From Jannaschia maritima (GTDB lineage Bacteria; Pseudomonadota; Alphaproteobacteria; Rhodobacterales; Rhodobacteraceae), in assembly GCF_030973515.1 (NCBI RefSeq), contig NZ_JARGZA010000001.1, forward strand, positions 62,001 to 126,000: a DNA stretch of 64,000 bases. Reading direction: 5' to 3'. A program made the translations under genes and the position numbers. The notes under the pieces were generated by a model. It searched no databases, was not told the DNA's origin, and worked only from the letters and a program-made list of their open reading frames with translations. Positions within the stretch are counted from its first letter, which is position 1; the number at the start of each line of letters is the position of its first letter. Positions 7,884 through 17,442 of the stretch are shown here, one piece after another.

Positions 7884-8888
7884 ATGCCGAAGAGAACGAT
7901 CCTGGCCGCGACCACCGCGGCCCTGGCCCTCGGGGCGGGCAACGCCGTGCTCGCGGATGGCCACCTTGACGAGATCACCGTGGCCTATTTCCTCGAATGG
8001 CCGATGCCGATGCTGGCCGCCAAGGCGCGCGGCACCTATGACGAGGAGTTGGGCGTCACCGTCAACTGGGTCAGCTTCGAGACGGGCACCGCGATGTCCG
8101 CCGCGATGGCGTCGGGCGACGTGCAGATCGCGGTCAGCCAAGGGGTGCCGCCCTTCGTGGTCGCGGCATCGGCGGGCCAGAACATCCAGGTCGTGGACGT
8201 GGCCGTGTCGTATTCGGAAAACGACAACTGCGTCGTGCGGTCCGACCTGGGCATCACGCAGGAGAACGCCTCCGAGTTGGAAGGATCGAAGGTCGCGGTG
8301 CCGCTGGGGACGGCCGCGCATTACGGGTTCCTGCGCCAGATGGACCATTTCGGCATCGACCTGGCGTCGCTCGACGTGGTGGACATGGATCCCCCTTCGG
8401 GCGCCGCGGCCCTGGATCAGGGCGCGGTCGACTTCGCCTGCGGCTATGGTGGCGGTCTGACGTCGATGAAGGAGTCGGGCAACGTCCTGCTGACCGGCGC
8501 CGAGAAGGAGGAGCTGGGCATCCTGGTCTTCGACGTGACGTCGGCGCCCGCGGAGTTCGTGGCCGAGAACCCGGGCCTGATGGCGAACTTCCTGCGCGTC
8601 ACCGCCGACGCCAACGCCGAGTGGGCCGATGGCCAGTCGGAGGAGATGCTGGAGCTGATCGCCGACGAATCGGGCCAGGACCTGGAGGCCGCGCGCGCCG
8701 CGATCAGCACGTTCACCTTCCCCACCGTCGAGGAACAGTTGTCCGAAGCCTGGCTGGGCGGGAACGCCGCGACCTTCATGAAGGGCGTGGCCGACGTGTT
8801 CGTGGAGGCCGGGTCCATTCCGCAGGCGCTGGGCACCTACGAGGACGCGATCAACGTCGAGCCGTTGGAGGATGCGCAGTCGATGTGA
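7884..8888 (+). CDS. tauA: Taurine ABC transporter, periplasmic substrate-binding protein
   Basis: 334 residues with a cleavable signal peptide (about residues 1-24, positively charged start then a hydrophobic stretch ending near LADG). The mature protein has the NMT1/SsuA-type binding fold: EITVAYFLEWPMPMLAA near its start and GDVQIAVSQG around residue 75. It captures taurine in the periplasm for TauBC. The ATG follows an AGGGAGA ribosome site. It is the first gene of tauABC and lies divergent from tpa, which fits a taurine rather than an aliphatic sulfonate or nitrate substrate. Confidence 0.92.
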   Translation: MPKRTILAATTAALALGAGNAVLADGHLDEITVAYFLEWPMPMLAAKARGTYDEELGVTVNWVSFETGTAMSAAMASGDVQIAVSQGVPPFVVAASAGQNIQVVDVAVSYSENDNCVVRSDLGITQENASELEGSKVAVPLGTAAHYGFLRQMDHFGIDLASLDVVDMDPPSGAAALDQGAVDFACGYGGGLTSMKESGNVLLTGAEKEELGILVFDVTSAPAEFVAENPGLMANFLRVTADANAEWADGQSEEMLELIADESGQDLEAARAAISTFTFPTVEEQLSEAWLGGNAATFMKGVADVFVEAGSIPQALGTYEDAINVEPLEDAQSM

Positions 8889-8985
8889 TCGACTGCGTCG
8901 GACCGATCCGTCGGGGGCGGCCCGCCCCGCCCCCGGCCCCCGCAGACCGAGGCCGCCCGGCAGAGGCGCCCGAAAGGGACCAGAC

Positions 8986-9789
8986 ATGACCGGATTGAGG
9001 ATCGAGAGCGTTTCGATGCGCTTCGACTTGCCGAACGGCAGCTACGTTCAGGCGCTGAAGGACGTATCGCTGGACCTGGCGAAGGGCGAGCTGATGTCGG
9101 TGCTTGGCCCGTCGGGTTGCGGCAAGACCACGCTTCTGAACATCGTGGCGGGCTTCCTGGCGCCGACGCAGGGGCGCGTCGTGCTGAACGGACACGACGT
9201 GAAGGGACCCGACGCCGAACGCGGCATGGTGTTCCAGCAGGGCGCCCTGTTCGAGTGGATGTCCGTGCGCGAGAACGTGGAGTTCGGGCCGCGTATGAAG
9301 GGCGTGCCCGCGGCCCAGCGGCGCGAGGGCGCCGACCGCCTGCTGCAGATCACGGGCCTGGGGGACTTCAAGGACAAGGCGATCTATGAATTGTCGGGCG
9401 GCATGCAGCAGCGCGTGGCGCTGGCCCGCTGCCTGGCCAACGACCCCGACGTCATCCTGATGGACGAGCCCCTGGGCGCGCTCGATGCGCTGACGCGCGA
9501 GAAGATGCAGGGGCTGGTGCTGAAGCTGTGGAAGGAGACGGGCAAGACCATCGTCCTGATCACCCACAGCGTCGAGGAGGCGCTGCTGCTGGGCGAACGC
9601 CTGCTGGTGATGGCGCCCCGACCGGGACGCATCCACAAGGAGTACCGTCTGCCCTTCGCCGAACTGGGGGTGAGCACCGACCTGCGGGAGGTCAAGACGC
9701 ATCCCGACTTCGCCACCACGCGGGAGGAGATCCTGTCGATGATCTGGGAGATGGAGGAGGAGATCATGGGCCGGATGGAGGACGCATGA
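8986..9789 (+). CDS. tauB: Taurine ABC transporter, ATP-binding protein
   Basis: 267-residue ABC ATPase. Walker A GPSGCGKTT is at residues 41-49, followed by a Q-loop (FQQGALFEW), the signature LSGGMQQR and Walker B ILMDEP. It powers taurine import with TauA and TauC. The frame is open further upstream, but the ATG at 8986 begins the conserved domain and follows AAAGGGA. It lies 97 bases after tauA and is separated from tauC by one base. Confidence 0.94.
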   Translation: MTGLRIESVSMRFDLPNGSYVQALKDVSLDLAKGELMSVLGPSGCGKTTLLNIVAGFLAPTQGRVVLNGHDVKGPDAERGMVFQQGALFEWMSVRENVEFGPRMKGVPAAQRREGADRLLQITGLGDFKDKAIYELSGGMQQRVALARCLANDPDVILMDEPLGALDALTREKMQGLVLKLWKETGKTIVLITHSVEEALLLGERLLVMAPRPGRIHKEYRLPFAELGVSTDLREVKTHPDFATTREEILSMIWEMEEEIMGRMEDA

Positions 9790-9790
9790 C

Positions 9791-11062
9791 GTGACCGGGC
9801 TTCTGATTGTCGCCGTCTATGTCGCGCTGTTCGTGGCCTCGATGCTCGTGGTCGGCGCGCTGACCGCGCGGTCGCGGCGGAGGGACTTCACCTCGCTCAA
9901 GACCGTGACCTTCGGGGACGAAAGCGCGGTTCGCCCGAACCGGTGGGCGTCGGTGATCTCGGTGATCGTCCTGTTCCTCATCTGGGGGGCGTTCACCGGG
10001 TCGAAGCTGGTCCCGATCCACGTGCCCGGCCCGTTCGTGGGCGACACGACCTTCACCTACACCGCGCGGAACGCCGCCGGCGAAACGGACGACGCCACGG
10101 TCGTGGTACGCGTCCACGCCGTCGGTGCGGAGGTGGACGACCCCGCGATCGAGGAGGGGGACGGGTTCGCCAAGAACGACGCGACCCGGATCGGGGTCTA
10201 TCGCTCCGAGTTGATGCGCCTGGGCCGCAACGACGAGGGCGGGCGCGAGGACGGCTATGCGGTCGTGGCCATCGACGGTCAGCCGATCGGTCCGAACGGG
10301 TCCGTGCGCACCGCGCACGGGACGATGACGATGAACGAACGGGGCGGCACCAACTTCGTCCCCGATCAGGGCCTGCAGATGCAGCCCCTGTACCTGCCGT
10401 CGCCCGAACGGGTGGTGGAGGCGCTGGTCGAGGTGGCGTCCGACGGGTACCGCAACTTCACCCTGGTCGAGCATCTCGGCTGGTCGCTGATCCGGGTGCT
10501 GGGCGGCTTCGCGCTGGGTGCGCTGGTCGGCATCCCCCTTGGCTATGCGATGGGGCTGTCCGACTGGTTCCGGGGCTGGTTCGACCCGATCGTGGAGTTC
10601 ATGCGCCCGGTGCCGCCCCTGGCGCTGATCCCGCTGGTCATCATCTGGTTCGGCATCAACGAGACGGGCAAGATCGTGCTGCTGTTCCTGGCGGCCCTGT
10701 GGATCATGGCCATCGGGGCGCGGGCGGGCGTGTCCGGCGTCAACATCACCAAGGTGCATGCCGCCTATTCGTTGGGGGCGTCGAAGTGGCAGATCCTGCG
10801 CCACGTCATCATCCCCAACAGCCTGCCCGAGATCTTTACCGCCGCGCGGGTGGCGATGGGCGTGTGCTGGGGCACGGTCGTCGCCGCCGAGCTGGTCGCG
10901 GCGAACGTGGGCGCGGGCATGATGATCACCACGGCGTCGAAGTTCCAGCAGACCTATGTGGTGGTGATGGGGATCATCCTGATCGGCGTGATCGGCTTCG
11001 CCATCGACATCCTGATGCGCAAGGCGGAGGCTGTGCTGGTGCCGTGGAAGGGTCGGAGCTGA
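9791..11062 (+). CDS. tauC: Taurine ABC transporter, permease with long N-terminal extension
   Basis: 423 residues, much longer than the roughly 275-residue E. coli TauC. Residues 1-80 hold two hydrophobic segments, and about 80-200 is a hydrophilic, acidic region rich in beta-type sequence. The standard BPD permease domain follows from about 215 to 415, with the EAA loop around GASKWQILRHVIIPNSLPE. The start is a GTG one base after the tauB stop; the ATG overlapping the tauB stop is in another frame and closes at once. The extra periplasmic-looking domain may assist substrate capture (inference). Confidence 0.9.
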   Translation: MTGLLIVAVYVALFVASMLVVGALTARSRRRDFTSLKTVTFGDESAVRPNRWASVISVIVLFLIWGAFTGSKLVPIHVPGPFVGDTTFTYTARNAAGETDDATVVVRVHAVGAEVDDPAIEEGDGFAKNDATRIGVYRSELMRLGRNDEGGREDGYAVVAIDGQPIGPNGSVRTAHGTMTMNERGGTNFVPDQGLQMQPLYLPSPERVVEALVEVASDGYRNFTLVEHLGWSLIRVLGGFALGALVGIPLGYAMGLSDWFRGWFDPIVEFMRPVPPLALIPLVIIWFGINETGKIVLLFLAALWIMAIGARAGVSGVNITKVHAAYSLGASKWQILRHVIIPNSLPEIFTAARVAMGVCWGTVVAAELVAANVGAGMMITTASKFQQTYVVVMGIILIGVIGFAIDILMRKAEAVLVPWKGRS

Positions 11063-11108
11063 GCGCGCGTGCTTTCGCCCGCCGCGCGCGGACGCTAGAC
11101 GGCCCGCC

Positions 11109-12407
11109 ATGACCACCACGTTGATCCTGGGCCGGATCCTTGCCCCGCGCGCGGGCGCCTATCCCCGCGAGGCGGCGGATGCCTTCGACTATCACGAGCG
11201 CGGCGCGGTCGCGGTGGCGGACGGGCGCATCCTGGCCGTGGGGGACGCCGATGCCCTCGGGCGGGATCACCCCGGGGCGGACCGGCGGGACCACGGCGGG
11301 CATCTGATCCTGCCGGGTTTCGTGGACGCGCATCTGCACTATCCCCAGACGGGTATGATCGCGTCCTGGGGCAAGCGGCTGATCGACTGGCTGAACGACT
11401 ATACCTTCCCGGAGGAGGCGCGCCTGGCGGATCCTGTCGTCGCGCGGGCGGCGGCGGACACGACGCTGGACCTGCATCTGGCGAACGGGACGACGTCCTC
11501 CTGCAGCTTCTGCACGATCCACGCCCACAGCGCCAACGCCTGGTTCGAGGCGGCGGCGGCGCGCGGCATGGCGGTGTGGGGCGGACGGACCTGCATGGAC
11601 CGCAACGCGCCCGACATGCTGCGCGACGACCCCCGCAGCGCCCACGACGAGAGCGCGGCGCTGATCGCGCGCTGGCACGGGACCGGGCGCGCGACCTATG
11701 CGATAACGCCGCGGTTCTCGCCGACGTCGTCGCCCGCGCAGTTGGAGGCGTTGGGCGCCCTGTGGAAGGCCAACCCCACCTGCGCGATGCAGACCCATCT
11801 GTCCGAGCAGACGGACGAGGTGGAATGGGTCGCGGAACTGTTCCCCGATTCGCGCGACTACCTCGACACCTACGAGCGGGTCGGCCTGATCGGTCCGGGC
11901 GCCCTGTTCGGCCATTCGATCCACCTGACCGCGCGGGAGCGGGACCGCTTGGCCGAGAGCGGATCGGGGGTGGTGCATTGCCCGACCTCGAACACGTTCA
12001 TTGGCTCGGGGCTGTTCGACATGGGGCTGGCCCGACGGATGCCGGTCGCGTTGGGTAGCGACACGGGGGGCGGGTCGAGCTTCTCGATGCTGCGGACGAT
12101 GGCCGCCGCCTACGAGATCGGGCAGTTGCGCGGCCACGCGCTGCACCCCTCGCATCTGCTGTGGCTGGCCACGGCGGGGGGCGGCACGGCGCTGCGGGCG
12201 GCGGACCGGGTGGGTACGCTGGACCCCGGGTCCGACGCGGACCTGGTAATCCTGGACCTAGCCTCGACCCCCGCCATCGCGCAACGGTCCGCGCGTGCGG
12301 ACGATCTCTGGGAGGCCGTGTTCCCGACGATCATGATGGGGGACGACCGGGCCGTGGCGGCGGTCTATGTCGGGGGCGAGCCGGTGCGTCACGATCCACG
12401 CGTCTGA
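11109..12407 (+). CDS. guaD: Guanine deaminase (amidohydrolase family)
   Basis: 432-residue metal-dependent amidohydrolase that would convert guanine to xanthine and ammonia. The key motifs are the metal-binding PGFVDAHLHYPQ near residue 78, the guanine-deaminase-type TSSCSFCTIH around 125, MQTHLSEQ near 225 and GSDTGGG near 315. It begins 46 bases after tauC on the same strand and may be in the tau transcript, which would link two sources of organic nitrogen. Related 8-oxoguanine or hydroxyatrazine deaminases share the fold, but the PQ after the HxH motif and the SEQ motif favour GuaD. Confidence 0.85.
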   Translation: MTTTLILGRILAPRAGAYPREAADAFDYHERGAVAVADGRILAVGDADALGRDHPGADRRDHGGHLILPGFVDAHLHYPQTGMIASWGKRLIDWLNDYTFPEEARLADPVVARAAADTTLDLHLANGTTSSCSFCTIHAHSANAWFEAAAARGMAVWGGRTCMDRNAPDMLRDDPRSAHDESAALIARWHGTGRATYAITPRFSPTSSPAQLEALGALWKANPTCAMQTHLSEQTDEVEWVAELFPDSRDYLDTYERVGLIGPGALFGHSIHLTARERDRLAESGSGVVHCPTSNTFIGSGLFDMGLARRMPVALGSDTGGGSSFSMLRTMAAAYEIGQLRGHALHPSHLLWLATAGGGTALRAADRVGTLDPGSDADLVILDLASTPAIAQRSARADDLWEAVFPTIMMGDDRAVAAVYVGGEPVRHDPRV

Positions 12408-12417
12408 CCCGAACCCG

Positions 12418-13638
12418 TCATCCCGCGGCCTTCAACTCCGTCTCGACTACGGCGCCGCTTTCCAGCGTGCGGTGCACCGGGCATCGGTCCGCGATCTCGA
12501 GCAGACGGGTCCGCTGCGCAGGCTCGAGGTCGCCATCGAGCGTGATGACGCGCCGGAACCGGTCGATCCGTTCCTGACCCTGGCTCGGGGCGTCCTGTGC
12601 GTGCATTCGGTCATGGGTGACGTCTACGGACACGTGGGACAGGGGCCAGGCCTTCCTGCGCGCATACATCCGCAGGGTCATCGACGTGCAGGCCCCCAGC
12701 GATGCCGCCAGAAGCTGATAGGGCGTCAGGCCGGTATCGGTCCCGCCATAGGCGCGCGGCTCGTCGGCCTTCAGGTGGTGATGCCCGCCCGCGGTGACGT
12801 CCTGCGCGAACCCGGCCGGATCTGCTTCCGCCACGCGGGTCACCCCTTCGGGCGCGCCGATGGGCGGCGCGGGCTGGGGCATGTCGAGGTACCGCGTGGC
12901 CCAGGCCCCGATGACGTCCGCGGCGTATTCGGCATCCGTCCCGCGCGTCACCAGGTGGTCCGCGTCGTCCAGGGTGACGAACGACTTGGGATGCCGGGCG
13001 GTCAGGAAGATGTTCGTCGCGTTGTCCAGCCCCACGATCTCGTCCCGCGGGGCGTGCAGGACCAGGAGCGCGCATTCCAGCCCGCGGATCGCGTCCTCCA
13101 GCCGCGTGCCGGTCACGTCCTCCACGAAGCCCCGGCCGATGCGGATGCGGCGACCGCCCAGGACGACCTCCGCCGCGCCGTCGCGTTCGATGCCGCCCAG
13201 CGCGCCTTCGAAGTTGTGGGTGACGTGGCCGGGCTGGAAGGGCGCGCCGATCGTGGCCACCGCCCTGATGCCGGGTATCGCAGCGCGGGCCCGTAGGACG
13301 GCCGCGCCCCCGAGCGAATGGCCGATCAGCAGCGAGGGGGCGGTGCCGCGCTCCGCGAGGTGGCGGGCGGCGGCCGCGAGGTCGGCGACGTTCGTGGCGA
13401 AGGTCGTGTTCTCGAACTCACCCCCCGAATGCCCCAGCCCCGTGAAATCGAAGCGCAGGACCGCGATGCCGTCGGCGGCCAGGCGGGAGGCGATGCGGCG
13501 CGCGGCGGGGATGTCCTTGCCGCAGGTGAAACAGTGGGCGAACAGCGCGGTGGCTCGGACCGGGCCGTCCGGTCGGTCCAGCCGCGCGGCCAGCATGGTC
13601 CCGTCATGGCCGGGGAATTCGAATCGTTCTGTCGGCAT
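12418..13638 (-). CDS. Bifunctional alpha/beta hydrolase--OsmC family protein
   Basis: 406 residues with two domains. Residues 1-255 are an alpha/beta hydrolase with nucleophile S108 in LIGHSLGGA. Residues 270-406 are an OsmC/Ohr-type peroxiredoxin domain with its two cysteines in LGACTSMT and DRCPVHRT. The domains are separate proteins elsewhere; this fusion is a known architecture in proteobacteria. The likely role is detoxification of organic hydroperoxides or a related ester/thiol reaction in the cytoplasm; the hydrolase substrate is unknown. The ATG at 13638 starts the hydrolase fold directly. It is convergent with guaD, with only 10 bases between them. Confidence 0.88.
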   Translation of the reverse strand: MPTERFEFPGHDGTMLAARLDRPDGPVRATALFAHCFTCGKDIPAARRIASRLAADGIAVLRFDFTGLGHSGGEFENTTFATNVADLAAAARHLAERGTAPSLLIGHSLGGAAVLRARAAIPGIRAVATIGAPFQPGHVTHNFEGALGGIERDGAAEVVLGGRRIRIGRGFVEDVTGTRLEDAIRGLECALLVLHAPRDEIVGLDNATNIFLTARHPKSFVTLDDADHLVTRGTDAEYAADVIGAWATRYLDMPQPAPPIGAPEGVTRVAEADPAGFAQDVTAGGHHHLKADEPRAYGGTDTGLTPYQLLAASLGACTSMTLRMYARRKAWPLSHVSVDVTHDRMHAQDAPSQGQERIDRFRRVITLDGDLEPAQRTRLLEIADRCPVHRTLESGAVVETELKAAG

Positions 13639-13751
13639 GATGGGGTCCGTGTCGTTGGCGCAGGTCCGGGGACGATGCGCCCCGCACGGTCGCCGGGCAA
13701 GCATCGCGGCGCGTTCGTCACGGGGTCGTGTCGCGTCGTGCGCGCGCTGCC

Positions 13752-14201
13752 TCAACCGTCGTTGGCGATGGCCTGTCCGATGTCGATGCGCCCGACGTTC
13801 CGGAAGATCTGCTGCAACAGCCCGAAGTCGCGGATCGACGTTTCCGTGACCCGGCGGGACAGGACAACGACCCTGCCGTCCCGCAGGCCGAATCGTTCGA
13901 TGTTCTGCAGCGTGCCGCCCGGCGAGAAGGAAAGGGCCAGCACTTCGCGGTTGATGGGACGGGCCGCGCGGGGCCCGAACTGGGTCCGCTGCTCCCGGAC
14001 GTAGTACCACGCATCGTCCTGCAGGATGCCCGCGGTCGAAGGGCGTCCGATCGCCGTCTCGACGCTGGCGGTGTCGTCGACGCCCACGGTCAAGGCGGCC
14101 AGATCCTCCGGCGGGGGGACGTATCCGTGGTTGCTGACGACCGAACCGCATCCCGCCAGGGTCAACGCCAGTGCGGCGATGCCGATGCCCTTGCCGATCA
14201 T
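13752..14201 (-). CDS. bamE: Outer membrane assembly lipoprotein BamE (SmpA/OmlA family)
   Basis: 149-residue lipoprotein. The signal peptide ends in the lipobox LTLAGC, so Cys18 would be lipidated. The mature part carries the SmpA/OmlA pattern (VGVDDTASVETAIGRPST, then DDAWYYVREQRTQFG). BamE stabilises the BAM complex that folds outer-membrane proteins. A second ATG at 14213 would add four residues; neither start has a decisive ribosome site. It is divergent from the DUF177 gene, an order seen in Rhodobacterales. Confidence 0.85.
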   Translation of the reverse strand: MIGKGIGIAALALTLAGCGSVVSNHGYVPPPEDLAALTVGVDDTASVETAIGRPSTAGILQDDAWYYVREQRTQFGPRAARPINREVLALSFSPGGTLQNIERFGLRDGRVVVLSRRVTETSIRDFGLLQQIFRNVGRIDIGQAIANDG

Positions 14202-14327
14202 GGCGCGTCCCATCCGTCGTCCGTGCCCCCGTTGCACGGGGTCTTCCTTCGCCGTATGCCTTAACCGCCCGGTCCGTCCCAGTCCAGACCGCGCCAGATC
14301 CGTCCGTGGCCCGAAGGCGACCCCGCG

Positions 14328-14873
14328 ATGAAGCCCATCCTGTCCCACCCGATGCGTTTGTCCGATCTGCCGCGGCGCAAGCCGGTCGCGTTCCGCCTGA
14401 TCCCCGACGAGGGGGGGCTGGAATCCCTGTCCGATCGCCTGGGCGTCGACGCGCTGCGCAAGGTCCGGTTCGAAGGGGCGATACATCCGCAGGGCAAGTC
14501 GGACTGGGTGCTGAAGGCGACGCTGGGCGCCACGGTCGTACAGCCGTGCCGTGTGACGACAGATCCCGTCGTGACCCGCATCGACGAGGAGGTCGCGCGG
14601 ACCTATGCCGCGGACTACGTCGAGCCTGCCGGCGACGATGTCGAGATGCCGGAAGACGACGGGCTGGAACCCTTGCCGGCCACGCTCGATGTAGGAGCCG
14701 TGCTGGAGGAGGCGCTCGCGCTGGCGATCCCCGCCTTTCCGCGCGCCCCGGCCGCGGACGAGATCGACGTCGCTGCCGTGCCGCCCGGGGCGGACCCCAT
14801 CGACGACGACACGGTCAAGCCCTTCGCCGGGTTGGCCGCCCTGCGCGACCGGATGAAGGGCGGGGACGACTGA
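14328..14873 (+). CDS. YceD/DUF177 family protein
   Basis: 181 residues, DUF177 (YceD) family, with the conserved C-V/R-TTDPV section (PCRVTTDPVVTRIDEE) and an acidic tail ending in FAGLAALRDRMKG. YceD proteins are usually found just ahead of rpmF, as here, and have been implicated in 23S rRNA or ribosome biogenesis. It is 157 bases upstream of rpmF. Confidence 0.88.
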   Translation: MKPILSHPMRLSDLPRRKPVAFRLIPDEGGLESLSDRLGVDALRKVRFEGAIHPQGKSDWVLKATLGATVVQPCRVTTDPVVTRIDEEVARTYAADYVEPAGDDVEMPEDDGLEPLPATLDVGAVLEEALALAIPAFPRAPAADEIDVAAVPPGADPIDDDTVKPFAGLAALRDRMKGGDD

Positions 14874-15030
14874 TTCCGGGGCCTTGCCCGGCGCGGCGAT
14901 CCCGGTTAGGGGCGCACCCCGATCGCACAACGCTATGGACCGTGGGCGCACCACGCTTTAGGGCGGTGCGGACTCCGCCACATTCCGGGCTTTTCGCCCG
15001 GGCCGACAGATTGACGAAGGACAAACGACG

Positions 15031-15234
15031 ATGGCCGTCCCTCAGAACAAGATCACGAAATCGCGCCGCAACATGCGCCGGGCGCACGACTTCCTGGTGC
15101 CCGGCAATCCGCAGGAATGCCCCAATTGCGGTGAACTGAAGCGGCCGCACCACGTGTGCGGCGCCTGCGGCCACTATGCCGACCGCGAGGTCTTGGCCGC
15201 CGACACGATCGACCTGGACGACGACGCGGCCTGA
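15031..15234 (+). CDS. rpmF: 50S ribosomal protein L32
   Basis: 67 residues, with the basic N-terminus [20 protein letters not shown] typical of L32 and two CxxC pairs (CPNC and CGAC) forming the zinc-binding type. The ATG follows GAAGGAC. It is the first gene of the rpmF-plsX-fabH-ihfA group that links ribosome and lipid synthesis. Confidence 0.97.
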   Translation: MAVPQNKITKSRRNMRRAHDFLVPGNPQECPNCGELKRPHHVCGACGHYADREVLAADTIDLDDDAA

Positions 15235-15252
15235 TCGGTCCGGCCGCGAGGC

Positions 15253-16362
15253 ATGGGGGGCGTCACGGCCATGGGCGAGGACGCAACCGAAGGTGATGCG
15301 AAGGCCGGTGGAGGCGTGCTGTCCGTCGATGCAATGGGCGGCGACAACGGGCCGGAAGCGGTCGTCGCGGGGCTGGAACGTGCCCTGCGACAGACACCTG
15401 CGATGCGGTTCCTCGTACACGGCGACAAGAGCCGCCTGGACGCCCTGATCGCCAAGCGTTCCGATCTGGCCGGCCGGTGCGAGATCCGTCAGGCCGGGGG
15501 CGTCGTCGCCATGTCCGACAAGCCGAGCCAGGTCATCCGGACGGGCAAGGACACGTCGATGTGGTCCGCCATCGAGGCCGTACGCGACCGGGAAGCCCAG
15601 GTCTGCGTGTCCTGCGGCAACACGGGCGCCCTGATGGCCATGTCCATGCTGCGCCTGCGCAAGCTGCCCGGCGTCAATCGCCCGGCCATCGCGATCCTGT
15701 GGCCGTCGCGCAACCCGGCCGGCTTCAACGTGATGCTGGACGTGGGTGCGGACGTGAAGGCCGACCCCGACGACCTGCTGCAATACGCGCTCATGGGCAT
15801 GTCGTACGCCCGGAACGGCCTCGGGATCGCGCGGCCGCGGGTCGGCCTGTTGAACGTCGGGACGGAGGAGAACAAGGGCCGCCCGGAACTGAAGGCGGCC
15901 AACGATCTGATCGATGGCTTGGCCGGGGCGCAGGGGTTCGACTATGTCGGGTTCGTCGAGGGTGGGGACATACCGGGCGACCGGGTGGACGTGATCGTTA
16001 CGGACGGGTTCACGGGGAACGTCGCCCTCAAGACGGGCGAGGGGACGGCCAAGTTCGTGCGCGATATGCTGGCCGAAGCGTTCCGTGCCACCATCCTGTC
16101 GAAGTTCGCAGCCCTTCTGGCGATGGCCTCGTTGAAGCGGCTGTCCAAGCGAATCGATCCTCGCCGGGTCAACGGCGGCGTGTTCCTCGGCCTCAACGGC
16201 ACGGTCGTGAAGTCGCATGGCAGCGCCGACGAGACTGGGATCGCGGCGGCGTTGCAGCTGGCCTGGGACCTGTCGGCCTCGGGCTTCAGCGACCGGCTGC
16301 GCGCGCGCGTGGCGGCCGCCACCTCGCCGAGCGGGGACGCGGACGCGGAGGGCGGCGCATGA
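15253..16362 (+). CDS. plsX: Phosphate acyltransferase PlsX
   Basis: Makes acyl-phosphate from acyl-ACP for phospholipid synthesis by PlsY. 369 residues, with LSVDAMGGDNGPEAVV at about 23-38, CGNTGALMAMS near 118 and the C-terminal LGLNGTVVKSHGSAD. The start is ambiguous: ATGs at 15253 and 15271 are both upstream of the conserved domain and neither has a good ribosome site. Its stop codon overlaps the fabH start (ATGA). Confidence 0.95.
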   Translation: MGGVTAMGEDATEGDAKAGGGVLSVDAMGGDNGPEAVVAGLERALRQTPAMRFLVHGDKSRLDALIAKRSDLAGRCEIRQAGGVVAMSDKPSQVIRTGKDTSMWSAIEAVRDREAQVCVSCGNTGALMAMSMLRLRKLPGVNRPAIAILWPSRNPAGFNVMLDVGADVKADPDDLLQYALMGMSYARNGLGIARPRVGLLNVGTEENKGRPELKAANDLIDGLAGAQGFDYVGFVEGGDIPGDRVDVIVTDGFTGNVALKTGEGTAKFVRDMLAEAFRATILSKFAALLAMASLKRLSKRIDPRRVNGGVFLGLNGTVVKSHGSADETGIAAALQLAWDLSASGFSDRLRARVAAATSPSGDADAEGGA

Positions 16363-17342
16363 TCCGGGCGGCGATCGCGGGCGTCGGCCATTACCTCCCG
16401 GAACGGGTGGTCGAGAACGACTGGTTCGCATCCTTCCTGGATACGTCCGACGAATGGATCCGATCGCGCAGCGGGATCGAACGTCGGCATTTCGCGGCGG
16501 ACGGTCAGGTGACGTCGGACCTGGCGTTGGAGGCCGCACGCGGGGCGCTGACCGATGCGGGCATGGCGCCGGACGATCTGGATGCCGTGGTGGTCGCGAC
16601 GTCCACCCCGGATCTGACGTTTCCCGCCACCGCCACGATCCTGCAGCAGAAGCTGGGGATGACGCGGGGCTTCGCCTATGACGTTCAGGCCGTGTGCGCT
16701 GGGTTCGTCTATGCGCTGTCGAACGCCCATGCGCTGATCGTGTCGGGGCAGGCCTCGACCGTCCTCGTGGTGGGCGCGGAGACGTTCAGCCGCATCCTGA
16801 ACTGGGAGGACCGCGCGACGGCCGTCCTGTTCGGCGACGGCGCGGGGGCCGTGGTGCTGCGAGCCGTGGAAGGGCAGGGCACGCCGGCGGATGTCGGCAT
16901 CCTCGCCGTCGACCTGCATTCGGACGGACGGCATCGCGACATCCTGCAGGTGTCGGGCGGCGTGTCTTCGACGGGCACGGCAGGGCACCTGACCATGGCC
17001 GGCAAGGAGGTGTTCCGCCACGCGGTGGAGAAGCTCGCGCGCTGCACGGAGGACGTGATCGCCAAGGCGGGCGTGACCATGGACGCCATCGACAGGGTCG
17101 TGCCGCATCAGGCGAACGTCCGCATCATCGCCAAAACGGCGGCGAAGCTGGGTCTTCCGATGGAGAAGGTCGTCGTGACCGTCCAGGACCACGGCAACAC
17201 GTCGGCGGCGTCGATCCCGCTGGCGATGTCCGTCGCCGCGAAACGGGGCGATCTGAAGCCCGGGGACCTGATCGTGACCGAGGCCATCGGCGGGGGCCTC
17301 GCCTGGGGCGCGGTCGTGCTGCGATGGGGCCATGGGCGATAG
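16359..17342 (+). CDS. fabH: 3-oxoacyl-[ACP] synthase III (KAS III)
   Basis: 327 residues. It condenses acetyl-CoA with malonyl-ACP to start fatty acid synthesis. The catalytic Cys is C113 in [12 protein letters not shown], with His in VPHQANVRI and Asn in DHGNTSAAS completing the triad. The start overlaps the plsX stop by four bases, so the two are translationally coupled. Confidence 0.97.
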   Translation: MIRAAIAGVGHYLPERVVENDWFASFLDTSDEWIRSRSGIERRHFAADGQVTSDLALEAARGALTDAGMAPDDLDAVVVATSTPDLTFPATATILQQKLGMTRGFAYDVQAVCAGFVYALSNAHALIVSGQASTVLVVGAETFSRILNWEDRATAVLFGDGAGAVVLRAVEGQGTPADVGILAVDLHSDGRHRDILQVSGGVSSTGTAGHLTMAGKEVFRHAVEKLARCTEDVIAKAGVTMDAIDRVVPHQANVRIIAKTAAKLGLPMEKVVVTVQDHGNTSAASIPLAMSVAAKRGDLKPGDLIVTEAIGGGLAWGAVVLRWGHGR

Positions 17343-17363
17343 GCCAGGCCTGCGTTGACGTAT

Positions 17364-17378
17364 CAACCAGTGGTTGAA
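17364..17378. promoter_or_regulatory. Perfect 7-1-7 palindrome downstream of fabH and upstream of ihfA
   Basis: TCAACCA-G-TGGTTGA is a perfect inverted repeat 21 bases after the fabH stop. It is followed by an A run rather than a T run, so it is not a normal terminator for the + strand. It more likely marks a protein-binding site in the ihfA upstream region. The spacing does not fit the IHF consensus. The binder is unknown. Confidence 0.4.
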
Positions 17379-17442
17379 AAAACTCTTGTCCTGTCCCCGC
17401 GTTATTCTAACTCACGATGCTTGACTTACCGCCACCCGGATC

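Noticed and set aside
6219-8987. A single 922-residue frame joining tpa with an upstream extension
   Set aside because: Everything before the ATG at 7613 is antisense to tauA and tauB. The tpa start with AGGAG gives a full-length 464-residue enzyme.
17364-17378. Interpretation of the palindrome after fabH as an IHF binding site for autoregulation
   Set aside because: The WATCAA-N4-TTR spacing of the IHF consensus is not met on either strand. The perfect symmetry suggests a different protein.
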